Notes under the pieces: generated by a model
Seen by the model: only the letters and a program-made list of their open reading frames with translations
The model's database searches: none
Told to the model about the DNA's origin: nothing
In this document: positions 27,399 to 37,385 of the stretch, one piece after another
Layout: each line of letters opens with the position of its first letter
How positions within the stretch are numbered: the first letter of the stretch is position 1
Program-made: the position numbers and the translations under genes
Assembly (NCBI GenBank): GCA_025408425.1
Contig: JANXYX010000001.1
Span: 248,001 to 312,000 of the forward strand
Length of the DNA: 64,000 nucleotides
Reading direction: 5' to 3'
DNA from: Granulicella sp.
GTDB lineage: Bacteria; Acidobacteriota; Terriglobia; Terriglobales; Acidobacteriaceae

Positions 27399-29267
27399 AT
27401 GACGGTGGATGCTGTACCTCGTTGGACGAGAACTCTTGCGGTTGGTGTTACTGCTGCGATCGTGGCGCTAGGGGCTACTGGCTGCGGTCTGAGTCCAGCG
27501 GCGGCAGTGCCTGTAGTGGGGAACAGCTTTAGCGGACATATTCTTGGCGGAATTCAGCCAGTGAGCAATGCGACGATTCAGATGTACGCTCCGGGGACGA
27601 ACGGTTACGGAACGGCAGCGCTTGCGTTGCTGAACCGACCGGTGATCACGGACGCAAATGGCAATTTTTCGATTGCGGGAGACTTCACGTGCCCATCCGC
27701 GAGCACGCCGGTGTACATGGTGGTGACGGGCGGGAATCCTGGACTGGCGGCTGGAACGAACAACGCCGCGCTTTCCTTGATGGGTTTGATTGGACCATGC
27801 GGGAGTCTGGGGCCGAGTAGCTTCATCCTGCTGAATGAGCGGACGACCGTGGCTGCGGTGTGGGCGCTGACGCCGTTTATGGTGGATGCCACGCATATCG
27901 GGACGAGTCCGACAAATGTGCAGGGGCTGGTGAATGCGTTTTCGATTGCTGCGAATCTGGTGAACATCAGTTCTGGTTCGACCCCGGGGACAGCGCCATC
28001 GATTGCAACGATTCCGTCCGCAGAGATCAATACGCTGGCAGATATTCTGTCGGGCTGTGTGAATTCGAATGGAAGTACTTCGCCACTGACTGCGTGCGGA
28101 CGCCTGTTTGCTGCGGCAACGCCATCGGGTGGAGTTGCACCTACGGATACGGTGGGGGCGGCACTGGATATCAGCCGGAACCCAGGACATAATGCGGGGA
28201 CGATCTTCAGCACGTTCTCATCGACTGGGCCTTACCAGCCAACGCTGGGGAGTGCACCGAGCGACTGGACGATTTCGATCAATTACGCCTCGACGGCGTT
28301 TGCCACTCCGAGCGATCTGGCGATCGACTCGCAAGGGAATGCGTGGGTGGTGTCGACGCCGGGCAGTTCATCGACCAGTGTGGTGAGTGTGCTGAACTTT
28401 GGTGGTATCGTGGCGAGTTATCCGCAAGCTGGTTCGACGTTTGCGCATATTGCGCTGGATGCGTTCGATGATCCCTGGCTGACAAATACGTTTAGTTCCA
28501 ATGTGACGGAGCTAACCAATTCCGGGACGAGAGCTACGTTGAATCCGTTCAGCGGCGGGGGAGTCCAGGGGCCTGGGCCGCTGGCATTTGATGGTTACGG
28601 GAATGCGTGGGTGGCGGACAACGGGCCTACGATGAGCAAGCTGAGTGCGAACGGGGCAGCGCTGTCTCCGTCGACGGGATTTGCTACGGGTGGGGTAAGC
28701 GGGCCGGTGGGGATCGCGTTGGATACGTCAGGGAATGCGTGGATTGCGGACAGTGGCGGCAATGAGCTGACGGTGTTGAGCAATACGGGACTTCAGATAC
28801 CGGGGTCACCGTATACGGGTGGCGGACTGGATCAGCCGTTTGCGCTGGCGATCGACTCGACAGGCGGGGCGTGGGTTGCGAACAATCATGGCAGCAGCCT
28901 GAGCCGGTTCTCGAACGCAGGCTCTCCGATCTCTGGCAGTCCGTACTACGGTGCGGGATTGAATCAGCCGATTGGGCTGGCGCTGGATGGATTGGGCAAT
29001 GTCTGGCTGGTGAACTCCGGGAGCAACAGTGTTTCGGAGTTTCTGAGCTCGGGTCGGGCGCAGTCCGGGGCTGGTGGTTATGGCAGCTCGGCGCTGGGGA
29101 ATCCGTACCGTCTGGCGATTGACCGGTCGGGCAGTGTTTGGATAGCGAACCTGGCGGGGTCATCGTCGGGGACGAGCACGATTACGCAGATGGTTGGCGT
29201 GGCGGCTCCGGTGATTACACCGCTGGCACTGGCGATCCAGAACAATGCGTTGAATCAGCGACCGTAG
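27399..29267 (+). CDS. Lipoprotein with regulatory-like N-domain and NHL-type propeller, paralogue 1
   Basis: This 622-residue predicted lipoprotein has a lipobox GATGC (Cys29) after a basic signal. I chose ATG 27399 with AAGGA upstream over ATG 27369. Residues about 45-130 hold a GHILGGIQPVSNATIQMYAP segment similar to carboxypeptidase-regulatory domains, with a GGNPGL motif. A middle domain has NTLADILSGCVNS and PTDTVGAALDISRNPGHNAG. The C-terminal half has six or so NHL/Vgb-like blades (LAIDSQGNAWVVS, IALDTSGNAWIADS). Two close paralogues lie at 30703-32601 and 39746-41611. All share the tail pattern VG.A.PV.TP. Function unknown. Confidence 0.82.
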   Translation: MTVDAVPRWTRTLAVGVTAAIVALGATGCGLSPAAAVPVVGNSFSGHILGGIQPVSNATIQMYAPGTNGYGTAALALLNRPVITDANGNFSIAGDFTCPSASTPVYMVVTGGNPGLAAGTNNAALSLMGLIGPCGSLGPSSFILLNERTTVAAVWALTPFMVDATHIGTSPTNVQGLVNAFSIAANLVNISSGSTPGTAPSIATIPSAEINTLADILSGCVNSNGSTSPLTACGRLFAAATPSGGVAPTDTVGAALDISRNPGHNAGTIFSTFSSTGPYQPTLGSAPSDWTISINYASTAFATPSDLAIDSQGNAWVVSTPGSSSTSVVSVLNFGGIVASYPQAGSTFAHIALDAFDDPWLTNTFSSNVTELTNSGTRATLNPFSGGGVQGPGPLAFDGYGNAWVADNGPTMSKLSANGAALSPSTGFATGGVSGPVGIALDTSGNAWIADSGGNELTVLSNTGLQIPGSPYTGGGLDQPFALAIDSTGGAWVANNHGSSLSRFSNAGSPISGSPYYGAGLNQPIGLALDGLGNVWLVNSGSNSVSEFLSSGRAQSGAGGYGSSALGNPYRLAIDRSGSVWIANLAGSSSGTSTITQMVGVAAPVITPLALAIQNNALNQRP

Positions 29268-29332
29268 GCTGGTGCAGGTGCTGAGCCTGGCGTAGGATCG
29301 CTGGATTCGGATGGCTGTGCGACGATACATAC

Positions 29333-30604
29333 ATGTTCAAGACAGGTTTAGATAGAGGACCGCGGGTTGCGGCTGCTCAAGCTTACGGGCCGGCTGCGTC
29401 CATTACGCGGCGGGCGGCAGATCGTCTCCGTGCAGGGCATTTGTGGGTGTATCGGTCGGACGTAGAGACACTGGTGCCGCATACGGGAGAGGCTGGGATC
29501 GGCGTGGGGGCGCTGGTGACGGTAATGGACAGCCGGGGGATTTCGCTAGGGACTGCGCTGTATAGCTCGGCATCGCAGATCATGTTGCGGATGGTGTCGC
29601 GCGAGGCTGGCCTGACTCGAGGGGCTTATCTGGAGCAGTTGCGGGGGCGAGTGACTGAGGCGCTGGCGCTGCGGACGGAGTTGGTTCCGGAGAGTTCTGA
29701 GGAGAATGCTTGCCGACTGGTGTTCTCGGAGGCGGATGGACTGCCTGGAATTGTGGCAGACCGGTACAACGATCTGGTGGTGTTGCAGCTGCTGACGCAG
29801 GGTACGGCGCAGGATGATGTTCGCGCGGCGCTGACAGAGGCGTTTGTCGAGCGGTTTGGAACAGGGATTGTGGTTTGGGAGCGTCCTGATGCGAAGGTTC
29901 GAGAGTTGGAGCAGTTGGCTGCTCCGGCGGCAGGAGCGTTGTATGGGGATTCTGAACGGACGACAACGGTGTTCCGCATCAATGGGCTGAAGTTGAACTT
30001 CGATGCCGGGTCGGGACAGAAGACGGGTGCGTTTCTGGATCAGCGGCTGAATTATGCCGCGGCGGCGCGGTATGCGAAGGGGACGGGGCTGGATGTTTGT
30101 ACGTATCAGGGTGGATTTGCCCTGCATCTGGCGCAGCGGTGTGCGCGGGTGACAGGAGTGGATGCCAGTCGTGCGGCGCTGGAGGTGGCGGACCGGAACC
30201 GGGAGCTGAATCCTGAGCTGGGTGCGAAGGTGGACTGGATTGAGGCGGATGCGTTTGAGCTGATGCGGGAGTATGAGGCGTCGGGCAAGCAGTACGACAC
30301 GATTGTGCTGGATCCCCCGGCGTTTGCGAAGTCGAAGCGGGCGGCGGAAGGCGCGCTACGGGGGTACAAGGAGTTGAATCTGCGGGCAATGAAGATGTTG
30401 CGGGCGGGTGGGACGCTGGTGACCTGCTCTTGCTCTCACCATGTTTCGGCGGCGGAGTTTACGGAGGTGGTTGCGGCTGCGGCTTCGGATGCGGGGCGGC
30501 GGGTGCAGGTGCTGGAGACGCGGGGGGCTGCTCCGGACCATCCGGCAGTGCTGACGCTGCCGGAGACGAGCTATTTGAAGTGCCTGATCTGCCGCGTGGG
30601 ATAA
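29333..30604 (+). CDS. Class I SAM-dependent rRNA methyltransferase, RlmI-like
   Basis: This 423-residue protein has an N-terminal PUA-like region (GHLWVYRSDV near residues 35-45) and the RlmI/YccW-type core (EADGLPGIVADRYND, about 131-145). The methyltransferase domain follows, with DQRLNYAAAARYAKGTGLDV and the catalytic-type motif LDPPAFAKSKR near 325-335. RlmI methylates C5 of a 23S rRNA cytosine. The same specificity here is inference from family. The start ATG has no strong ribosome site. It is followed by a hairpin terminator. Confidence 0.88.
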   Translation: MFKTGLDRGPRVAAAQAYGPAASITRRAADRLRAGHLWVYRSDVETLVPHTGEAGIGVGALVTVMDSRGISLGTALYSSASQIMLRMVSREAGLTRGAYLEQLRGRVTEALALRTELVPESSEENACRLVFSEADGLPGIVADRYNDLVVLQLLTQGTAQDDVRAALTEAFVERFGTGIVVWERPDAKVRELEQLAAPAAGALYGDSERTTTVFRINGLKLNFDAGSGQKTGAFLDQRLNYAAAARYAKGTGLDVCTYQGGFALHLAQRCARVTGVDASRAALEVADRNRELNPELGAKVDWIEADAFELMREYEASGKQYDTIVLDPPAFAKSKRAAEGALRGYKELNLRAMKMLRAGGTLVTCSCSHHVSAAEFTEVVAAAASDAGRRVQVLETRGAAPDHPAVLTLPETSYLKCLICRVG

Positions 30605-30647
30605 CCCCTATCTGGAAAGTGCGTGAAGATCTTGCGGGACGGTTTTG

Positions 30648-30676
30648 GGGCATGGCTGACGCCATGCCCTTTGGTT
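30648..30676 (+). terminator. Hairpin terminator after the RlmI-like gene
   Basis: GGGCATGGC (30648-30656), TGAC loop, GCCATGCCC (30661-30669) form a perfect 9-bp stem followed by TTTGGTTT. It lies 43 bp after the methyltransferase stop and before the convergent lipoprotein gene. Confidence 0.65.
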
Positions 30677-30702
30677 TGGTGCGGGTGATTGTTTGGGGTG
30701 GA

Positions 30703-32601
30703 TTAGGGGCGCTGGCCGTGGGTGGTGGGTGAGATGGGGGTGACTACGGGGGTGGCGAGGCCGAGGACGAGGGTGACGGAGTTGGCGGTGAAGTTAGTGA
30801 CCCAGACGTTGCCGGAGCCGTCGATGGCCAGTCCGTGGGGGGATTGGAGACCGGTATGGCCTACGACTACCGGGTCGATGGCGGTCTGGCTGGAGGGCTG
30901 GTAGCCGGTGGCGGGGGAGATGGCGGTCCCATCGTTATTGAAGGCTGAGATGGAGTTGCCGTCGCGGTTGGCGACCCAGACGCGGTTGGAACCGTCGATG
31001 GCGAGCTGGGCGGGGTACTTGAGGCCGCCTCCCTTGTATCCACCGGAGGGAGAGATGGCTTTTCCGGCCGAGTCAGTGCGGCCGATGGCGTTGCTCTTGC
31101 CGCTGGAGAACCAGACGTTGTCGGCGGAGTCGATGGCGATTTGGTTGAGGTCGCTGGTAGCGGCGGTGGAGGTGGTGGTGAAGGTACTGGTGGAGTTGGG
31201 CAGGGTGAGGCGGTAGAGGTTCTGATTGAGGCCGACGGTCCAGGCGCGGCCGGCGCTATCGAGTGCGAGGCCTGCGGCCAGGGCGGTGGTGGGGAACTGG
31301 GCGATGGGGAGCGTGGAGTGGTGGATGGCGATGACGGCGGTGCTGCCTGCGATCCAGACGTTTTGATTGGCGTCGATGGCGATTCCTGTGCAGTAGACAC
31401 CGCAGGCGGTTCCGCCGAGGGGTGCGCCGGTGGAGTTGAACTGGGAGACGTTAGCGTGGCCGGAGAAGGCGTAGTTGGCGACCCAGGCGCTTTGCGAGGC
31501 GTCGATGGCGATGGAGAAGGGCTGATTGAGATTGCTGCCCTTGTATCCGCCGGGGTAGGAGAGTTCTGCTCCGTAGGGATTGAATTCGGTGACGGTGTTG
31601 TTAGCGTATCCGGGGACCCAGAGATTTCCAGCGGCGTCGACGGCTGGGTAGTAGGGGCCGGCCATGATGTCGGAGTAGATGGTGACGGCGAGGGTGAAGT
31701 CGTTGGGTGCGGCGCCGAGGGCGGGCTGGAAGGGCGGATTGGCGGTGGCGAGGGTGAAGAGGGCGGGAACGTTGGCTCCGGGGTTGTGCGCGATGTTGAG
31801 GATGGCGGCGACGGTGTCATTGGGGGTGGAGCCGGTGGGGCCCTTGGTGTTGGCGAAGAGAGTGGAGCAACTGGTGGAGTTGCCGGGGGAGTTTACGCAG
31901 GCCGTTAGGAGATTGGCAAGGGTATTGACGGTGGCCTGGGGTGCGGAGCCGTTGCCAAGGGGAGTGAGACTGCGGGCTGCGCCAGAGATGATATTGACGA
32001 GGAGATTGACGTTGGTGAAGGCGTTGGCGAGTCCGGTGACCGCTAGATCTGTGCCGCTGGTGCTGAGGTGGGTGGCGTCGGTCATGAATCCGGCGAGGGC
32101 GTAGGCGGCGGCGACGGTGGAGACCTCAGTGATGTTGATGACGGGGACGGTGTTTGCGAGGTTTCCGGCGGCGGGGCATTGTCCGAGAGCGGTCATGAGG
32201 GCGAGCGAAGGGTTGGTGATACCGGGTGCGAGGCCCGGGTTGCCGCCGGTGGCGAGCAGGTAGACCTGTTGGCCTGGGGTGCAGGTGTAGGCTCCGCTGA
32301 TGTTGAAGGCTCCATTGGCGTCGGTGGGGACGTAGGATCCGGTCTCGTCGGTGGAGACGCCGGGGAAGGTGGGGTTGAGGAGGGAGATGCTGGGGCCACC
32401 GTAACCGCTGGTTCCAGCGGCGAGGAGATAGATATGTGCTCCGCTGACGGCCTGGCTGCCACCGTGGACCTTGCCCTGGATGGTCTGGCCGGTGGCGACG
32501 GAAGCGATGTTTGTCGGGACGGCGCCGCATCCCGCGAGAAAGATGGACCCGGCGGAGAGGAGGGCGGCGGCGGTAAGGCGGGTCCGGACGGCGGGGCTCA
32601 T
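30703..32601 (-). CDS. Lipoprotein with regulatory-like N-domain and NHL-type propeller, paralogue 2
   Basis: This 632-residue lipoprotein has lipobox LAGC (Cys25) and an AGGAGA ribosome site 7 nt before the ATG. Its layout matches the gene at 27399. The N-domain has GKVHGGSQAVSGAHIYLLAAG and GGNPGL, the middle region has VNTLANLLTACVNS and PNDTVAAILNIAHNPGANV, and then come NHL-like blades (LAIDGSNRVWVANRDGNSIS, LAIDGSGNVWVTNFTANSV). The tail is GLATPVVTPISPTTHGQRP. Codons are C-ending, as expected for this strand. Surface-exposed binding or structural roles are possible but nothing proves one. Confidence 0.82.
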   Translation of the reverse strand: MSPAVRTRLTAAALLSAGSIFLAGCGAVPTNIASVATGQTIQGKVHGGSQAVSGAHIYLLAAGTSGYGGPSISLLNPTFPGVSTDETGSYVPTDANGAFNISGAYTCTPGQQVYLLATGGNPGLAPGITNPSLALMTALGQCPAAGNLANTVPVINITEVSTVAAAYALAGFMTDATHLSTSGTDLAVTGLANAFTNVNLLVNIISGAARSLTPLGNGSAPQATVNTLANLLTACVNSPGNSTSCSTLFANTKGPTGSTPNDTVAAILNIAHNPGANVPALFTLATANPPFQPALGAAPNDFTLAVTIYSDIMAGPYYPAVDAAGNLWVPGYANNTVTEFNPYGAELSYPGGYKGSNLNQPFSIAIDASQSAWVANYAFSGHANVSQFNSTGAPLGGTACGVYCTGIAIDANQNVWIAGSTAVIAIHHSTLPIAQFPTTALAAGLALDSAGRAWTVGLNQNLYRLTLPNSTSTFTTTSTAATSDLNQIAIDSADNVWFSSGKSNAIGRTDSAGKAISPSGGYKGGGLKYPAQLAIDGSNRVWVANRDGNSISAFNNDGTAISPATGYQPSSQTAIDPVVVGHTGLQSPHGLAIDGSGNVWVTNFTANSVTLVLGLATPVVTPISPTTHGQRP

Positions 32602-32903
32602 TGCTTGGATCTCCTGTGTTTCTGGTTCTGGTGCGGCCTTGCCGGATGTTTGGCAAGCGGAGGTCGACTTCCGTTGGGCGTGCGGACGCGCAGGTTGAGA
32701 GTAGGAGATTTTGTGGAAAAAGGCAGTAGCACTATCGGGGGAGTGGGGTGGATGGGCGAGGGAGAGGGTAAAAATATGAGTGAATTGCCATCATATTTTC
32801 TTCCTAATTTGGAGTATATTAGTTCTCAGCAAAGCTAAGGGTGGTGGAAAGCTGCCCCGGAGCTTACGAAGTACTTGATTGCAAAAACAAAAAGGAGAGT
32901 GTT
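32602..32903. other. Divergent intergenic region between lipoprotein 2 and hsp20
   Basis: This is about 300 bp without a gene. The half nearest hsp20 is AT-rich (about 32770-32840), unlike its surroundings, and probably holds the heat-shock promoter. No convincing sigma32 site or complete CIRCE element is visible. An AAAGGAGAG ribosome site ends the region. Confidence 0.35.
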
Positions 32904-33433
32904 ATGACGACGATGACTCGATTTGTTCCGTTGCGTACCCCCCCTTTGAAGATGTGTCCACGCTGCAGAGCCAGCTGAACTCGATCTTCAACGAGTTTGT
33001 ACGCCCAGCGATTGTGAGTGACGAGGCGGGCCAGGCTGAAGGCCGATCCAGCGGGAGCTTTGTACCTCCGGTGGACGTGTATGAGGACGAGAAGCAGATT
33101 GTGTTGAAGCTGGAGGTTCCGGGGGTAAGGCTTGAAGACCTGGACATTCGGCTGGAGAACCAGCGGCTGACGGTGAAGGGGGAGCGCCGATTTGAGACTG
33201 GAGAGAAGGCGGAGAACTTTCATCGGATTGAACGGCGTTTTGGCAGCTTCGCGAGGAGTTTCACTCTACCGCAGACCGTGGATATGGAAGGCGTAACCGC
33301 TGCGTATGATGCGGGCGTGTTGACGATCTCGCTGACGAAGAAGGCTGAAGCTCAGCCGAAGCAGGTGAAGATCGAGGTTGGCGCCTCGAACCCAGCGCAG
33401 CAAGTGAAACAGGTTGAGGGTTCGACCAAGTAA
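32904..33433 (+). CDS. hsp20: Hsp20 small heat-shock protein with apparent frame break in a C7 tract
   Basis: The body is a complete alpha-crystallin-domain chaperone: [19 protein letters not shown], then [40 protein letters not shown], the GVL motif [11 protein letters not shown], and a polar tail. A perfect ribosome site (AAAGGAGAG) leads to ATG 32904, which reads [12 protein letters not shown], the usual Hsp20 opening. That frame runs into a run of seven C (32938-32944) and then stops at about 32977. The chaperone body is in another frame. One extra C (or two fewer) would join them into about 176 residues. The only continuous alternative starts at TTG 32879, upstream of the ribosome site, and translates that site, which is unlikely. 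The cause is either a sequence error or a real indel. The body lies 125 bp before clpB. Confidence 0.85.
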
Positions 33434-33558
33434 GGCAAATAGTTTGTCGTTCTGTTGTTGTGTGGGGGGTCACGCTGGAAGCGTTGGTCTCCCACTTTTG
33501 TATTGGGAGTGGTTGCGATTGGGTTGGACGTGCGGCTTTCGAATTGAGGAGATATACG

Positions 33559-36183
33559 ATGGCGATCAAATGGGAAAAGTTGACAGTGAAGTCGCAGGAG
33601 GCGGTTCAGGCTGCGGTGCAGATGGCTGGGGAGCATGGGAATCCTGAGGTGCTGCCGCTGCACTTGATGGCGGCGCTGCTGGAGGACCGCGAGGGTGTGG
33701 TGATTCCGGTGTTGGAGAAGGTTGGGGTACCGGTGCAGGAGTTGCTGAGTCGCGTGAATGCTGCGATAGAGAAGCTGCCAAAGGTTTCGGGTGGGGCGGC
33801 GCAGCCGGGGCTGGGGCAGGCGCTGCAGAAGGTGCTGGATCAGGGGTTCAAGGAAGCTGAGAACTTCAAGGATGAGTACTGCTCGACGGAGCATTTCTTG
33901 CTGGCTTTGACGCGGGCGAAGAATGATCCGGTGCAGATGGCGTTGCAGTCGTTTGGCGCGACGCATGATGCGATCCTGAAGGCCTTGAGCGCGGTGCGCG
34001 GATCGCAGCGGGTGACGGACCAGACTCCTGAAGGGAAGTTCCAGGCTCTGGAGAAGTATGCGAAGGACCTGACGGAGCTGGCGCGGCGAGGCAAGCTGGA
34101 TCCGGTGATTGGGAGGGACGAGGAGATTCGCCGCGTGGTGCAGGTGTTGAGCCGGAGGACGAAGAATAATCCGGTGCTGATTGGCGAGCCGGGTGTGGGT
34201 AAGACGGCGATTGTGGAGGGGTTGGCGCGGCGGATTTTTCTGGGCGACGTACCAGAGATTCTGAAGGGCAAGCGAGTGTGCGCGCTGGACCTGGCATCGA
34301 TGGTGGCGGGTGCGAAGTTCCGCGGGGAGTTTGAGGAACGGTTGAAGGCGGTGCTGAAGGAGATCGAAGACTCGAACGGCGAGATTATTTTGTTCATCGA
34401 TGAGCTACATACTCTGGTGGGCGCGGGTGCGGCGGAGGGCGCGATGGACGCCAGCAATATGCTGAAGCCGGCTCTGGCGCGAGGCGCGCTGCGTGCGATT
34501 GGCGCGACGACGTTGAATGAGTACCGGAAGTACATCGAGAAGGATGCGGCGCTGGAGCGGCGGTTCCAGGTGGTGTATGTTGGCGAGCCGAATGTGGAGG
34601 ATACGGTTGCGATTCTGCGTGGCTTGAAGGAGCGGTACGAGGGGCACCACAAGATCCGGATCAAGGACTCGGCGATTGTGGCAGCGGCGACGTTGAGCCA
34701 TCGGTATATCAGCGACCGTTTCTTGCCGGACAAGGCGATCGACCTGGTGGACGAGGCTGCCGCGGCGCTGGCGATCCAGATTGGCAGTGTGCCGGTAGAG
34801 ATTGACGATCTGGAGCGGAGGGCGACGTCGCTGGAGATTGAGCGGGCGGCACTGAAGCGCGAGAAGGATCCGGGCTCGATTGAACGGATGGAGATTGTAG
34901 AGCGTGAGCTGGCCGAGGTGCAGGAGAAGGCTTCGGGGCTGCGGGCACGGTGGCAGAAGGAGCGCGGAGCGATTGGCCGGATTGCAGAGTTGAAGGAGAA
35001 GCTGGAGTCGCTGCGGTTTACGGCGCAGGAGGAGACGCGGAAGGGCAATCTGCAGCGCGCTGCGGAGTTGCAGTATGGCGAGATTCCGAAGATGGAGGCG
35101 GAGTTGAAGGAGCTGACGAACCTGCAGGATGCGGGGTCGGCTGACTCGCGGCGGATGCTGAAGGAAGAGGTGGACGAGGAGGATATTGCGGCGATCGTTT
35201 CGAAGTGGACAGGGATTCCAGTGAGCAAGATGCTGGAAGGCGAGATGCAGAAGCTGGTGAAGATGGAGGACCGTCTGCGTGAGCGAGTGGTGGGCCAGGA
35301 TGAGGCTCTGCAGGCAGTGGCGAATGCGATTCGGCGTTCGCGAGCGGGGCTGAGTGACCCGAAGCGTCCGATCGGCAGCTTTATTTTTCTAGGGCCGACA
35401 GGTGTGGGTAAGACGGAGACGGCACGGGCTTTGGCTGAGTTCCTGTTCGATGATGAGCAGGCCATGGTGCGGATCGACATGAGTGAGTACATGGAGAAGC
35501 ACGCGGTGTCGCGGTTGATTGGCGCGCCTCCGGGGTATGTGGGATACGACGAGGGTGGTCAGCTGACGGAGGCGGTGCGACGGCGGCCGTATGCGGTGGT
35601 GCTGTTTGATGAGATCGAGAAGGCGCATCCGGATGTGTTCAACGTGTTGCTGCAGGTGCTGGATGATGGGCGGCTGACGGACTCGAAGGGGCGGACGGTG
35701 GACTTCAAGAACACGGTGCTGATCATGACGTCGAATGTAGGGGCTTCGCAGTTGTCGACGGCGTGGGCTGATGGCGAGGAGGGGTTTGAAGAGGCGAAGA
35801 GTCGCGTGATGGATGCGCTGCGGCAGCAGTTCCGGCCGGAGTTTCTGAATCGCGTGGATGACATTGTGGTGTTCCATGCGCTGAGTGAGGCGCAGTTGAC
35901 GCACATCATCGATCTGCGCCTGGCGGACCTGCAGAAGCTGCTGGCGGATCGGAAGATTACGCTGGAGTTGAGTGAGGCTGCGCGGAAGGCGATCTTTGTC
36001 GCAGGCTACGACCGGGCGTACGGAGCGCGGCCGTTGAAGCGGGCGATCCAGCGGATGGTGCAGGACCAGTTGGCGGTGAAGATATTGGATGGCAGCGTGC
36101 TGCATGGCGACCATGTGGTGGTAGATGCTGGGAAGGGCGGCTTGACGTTTGAGGTCACCGAGCGCGAGGCAGTGGCAGTTTGA
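33559..36183 (+). CDS. clpB: ATP-dependent disaggregase ClpB
   Basis: This 874-residue Hsp100 chaperone resolubilises aggregates with the DnaK system and small heat-shock proteins. I chose ATG 33559 with GAGGAG 9 nt upstream; the open frame extends further but without a start site. There is an N-terminal double Clp repeat (about 1-150), Walker A GEPGVGKT at 209-216 in AAA1, and the ClpB-specific coiled-coil middle domain with many EREL/KEEL stretches (about 410-525). Walker A GPTGVGKT at 612-619 marks AAA2. [17 protein letters not shown] and the [13 protein letters not shown]-terminus are standard. It follows hsp20, forming a heat-shock pair. Confidence 0.95.
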   Translation: MAIKWEKLTVKSQEAVQAAVQMAGEHGNPEVLPLHLMAALLEDREGVVIPVLEKVGVPVQELLSRVNAAIEKLPKVSGGAAQPGLGQALQKVLDQGFKEAENFKDEYCSTEHFLLALTRAKNDPVQMALQSFGATHDAILKALSAVRGSQRVTDQTPEGKFQALEKYAKDLTELARRGKLDPVIGRDEEIRRVVQVLSRRTKNNPVLIGEPGVGKTAIVEGLARRIFLGDVPEILKGKRVCALDLASMVAGAKFRGEFEERLKAVLKEIEDSNGEIILFIDELHTLVGAGAAEGAMDASNMLKPALARGALRAIGATTLNEYRKYIEKDAALERRFQVVYVGEPNVEDTVAILRGLKERYEGHHKIRIKDSAIVAAATLSHRYISDRFLPDKAIDLVDEAAAALAIQIGSVPVEIDDLERRATSLEIERAALKREKDPGSIERMEIVERELAEVQEKASGLRARWQKERGAIGRIAELKEKLESLRFTAQEETRKGNLQRAAELQYGEIPKMEAELKELTNLQDAGSADSRRMLKEEVDEEDIAAIVSKWTGIPVSKMLEGEMQKLVKMEDRLRERVVGQDEALQAVANAIRRSRAGLSDPKRPIGSFIFLGPTGVGKTETARALAEFLFDDEQAMVRIDMSEYMEKHAVSRLIGAPPGYVGYDEGGQLTEAVRRRPYAVVLFDEIEKAHPDVFNVLLQVLDDGRLTDSKGRTVDFKNTVLIMTSNVGASQLSTAWADGEEGFEEAKSRVMDALRQQFRPEFLNRVDDIVVFHALSEAQLTHIIDLRLADLQKLLADRKITLELSEAARKAIFVAGYDRAYGARPLKRAIQRMVQDQLAVKILDGSVLHGDHVVVDAGKGGLTFEVTEREAVAV

Positions 36184-36192
36184 GGTTAGAGG

Positions 36193-36221
36193 GCGTGGTC
36201 TGGTGCGGCGCCAGACCACGC
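36193..36221. terminator. Inverted repeat between clpB and the convergent J-domain gene
   Basis: GCGTGGTCTGG (36193-36203) pairs perfectly with CCAGACCACGC (36211-36221) around a 7-nt loop. It begins 10 bp after the clpB stop. Position suggests a bidirectional terminator, but no U-tract follows on either strand. Confidence 0.5.
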
Positions 36222-36293
36222 TGGTGCGTGAGGCTGCTTTAATATGATCTTGTGCTTCGCACGAGGGTTAGAACCTTCACGACCGGTACTCTG

Positions 36294-37175
36294 CTATGCC
36301 GGCGCGGGCAGTGCCGGCAATTGCATCTTCGAGAAGTTCGCCTGCTCGTTCTCAAATGCTTCCACGCCGCGAACGGTGATCATAAAGCTGTTGTTGTCCG
36401 CACGCTGGACGAAGTGCTTCTCGCTGAGTATCCAGAAGGCAAACTGCAAGTGCTCCAGGGGGCAAGCCAACATTTGTCCAATTTCCCACGCGCTCATGGA
36501 TGCGGCGTTCGTATCGGTGAGGCGCTTAGCATAAAGGATTCGCAGAATTCCTTCGCGCTTGCGGATTTCCGCTTGCACGCCGATTGTGCTTTGCAGTGAG
36601 TCGAAGATCTTGTAACGGGATTTGTCCTCGGCCGCGAGTCCCACGTCATAGGCGGCGCGTTGAGCTGGATCGCACAGTATGGAGTGAGCTGTCACGACCT
36701 GGCGGAAGTGAGGGTCGCTGCCTGTGTCAAGGTTATCCGGGTGGTAACGCTGCGCGAGTATATGAAATACGCGGCGAATCGTGTCGAAATCGGCCTGACG
36801 ACTTACCTGCAGCACCTCGTAGTAGTCGAGATCGGCGTTATTTCGAGCGATGTTCTGGGGGATTTCTTCGGAGACGACTTCCGGAATCAGGTCGATGTAG
36901 TACTTTCCGAGGCTGGCAATTCGGCAGGATCGCACACGGTATTGACCGAAGAATGGCGTACGGCCGGAGGAATTCTCTACCTCGCCAGCGACGCGGATGA
37001 GCATGTTCTGGCCCAGCGCAGCGTCGAGTTGAATCTGGATTGAATCCTGAGTGCGCTCCAGAAGCCTGGCCTGCAAGCGCGAGGCGGGGCTGCCTGTGTC
37101 ATCCAGAAAGACGGTGAGTTCTGGAAGTGTGTCGAGAATGCCCAAGACCTCATCCTGCACTGCTATTGTTTGCAT
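36294..37175 (-). CDS. J-domain (DnaJ-like) protein with unknown flanking domains
   Basis: This 293-residue protein starts at ATG 37175, which has AGGGG upstream; a longer frame begins at 37226. A J-domain lies at about 118-177 (DYYEVLQVSRQADFDTIRRV) with the HPD triplet at 145-147, so it should stimulate an Hsp70. The N-terminal 100 residues look PilZ-like, and the C-terminal part (MSAWEIGQMLACPLEHLQFA) resembles a winged helix. No zinc-finger or client-binding domains of classical DnaJ are present. Codon use here is mixed, unlike the C-ending neighbours on the same strand. It converges on clpB. Confidence 0.8.
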   Translation of the reverse strand: MQTIAVQDEVLGILDTLPELTVFLDDTGSPASRLQARLLERTQDSIQIQLDAALGQNMLIRVAGEVENSSGRTPFFGQYRVRSCRIASLGKYYIDLIPEVVSEEIPQNIARNNADLDYYEVLQVSRQADFDTIRRVFHILAQRYHPDNLDTGSDPHFRQVVTAHSILCDPAQRAAYDVGLAAEDKSRYKIFDSLQSTIGVQAEIRKREGILRILYAKRLTDTNAASMSAWEIGQMLACPLEHLQFAFWILSEKHFVQRADNNSFMITVRGVEAFENEQANFSKMQLPALPAPA

Positions 37176-37222
37176 ATTATCGACCCCTGCATGGGGATAT
37201 TGACACTTGGCAAGTAATAGAG

Positions 37223-37246
37223 ACACTCCTACTTTTGTGGGAGTGT
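37223..37246. repeat. Inverted repeat in divergent promoter region
   Basis: ACACTCCTAC (37223-37232), TTTT loop, GTGGGAGTGT (37237-37246) make a 10-bp stem with one T-G pair. TTGACAC (37199-37205) and GTGTCAA (37245-37251) form a further wider inverted pair around it. The element sits between two divergent genes (J-domain protein and FAD oxidoreductase), so an operator for both is possible. Confidence 0.5.
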
Positions 37247-37385
37247 GTCAAGAGGTGCGCAGATCGGAGGTTGTTGACTCGATAACAGCCGCGTGGTTGA
37301 TGGGTGGGAGCCACATGGTGAGCGGGTGGGTTGCCGTTTGAAGTGGCGGAGCAAGGATGCGGGTTGATCCAAAGGATTGCAGGCA

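Noticed and set aside
32700-32760. CIRCE-like element (AGCACT...AGTG) before hsp20
   Set aside because: Only a few positions match and the spacer and right arm do not fit the TTAGCACTC-N9-GAGTGCTAA consensus.
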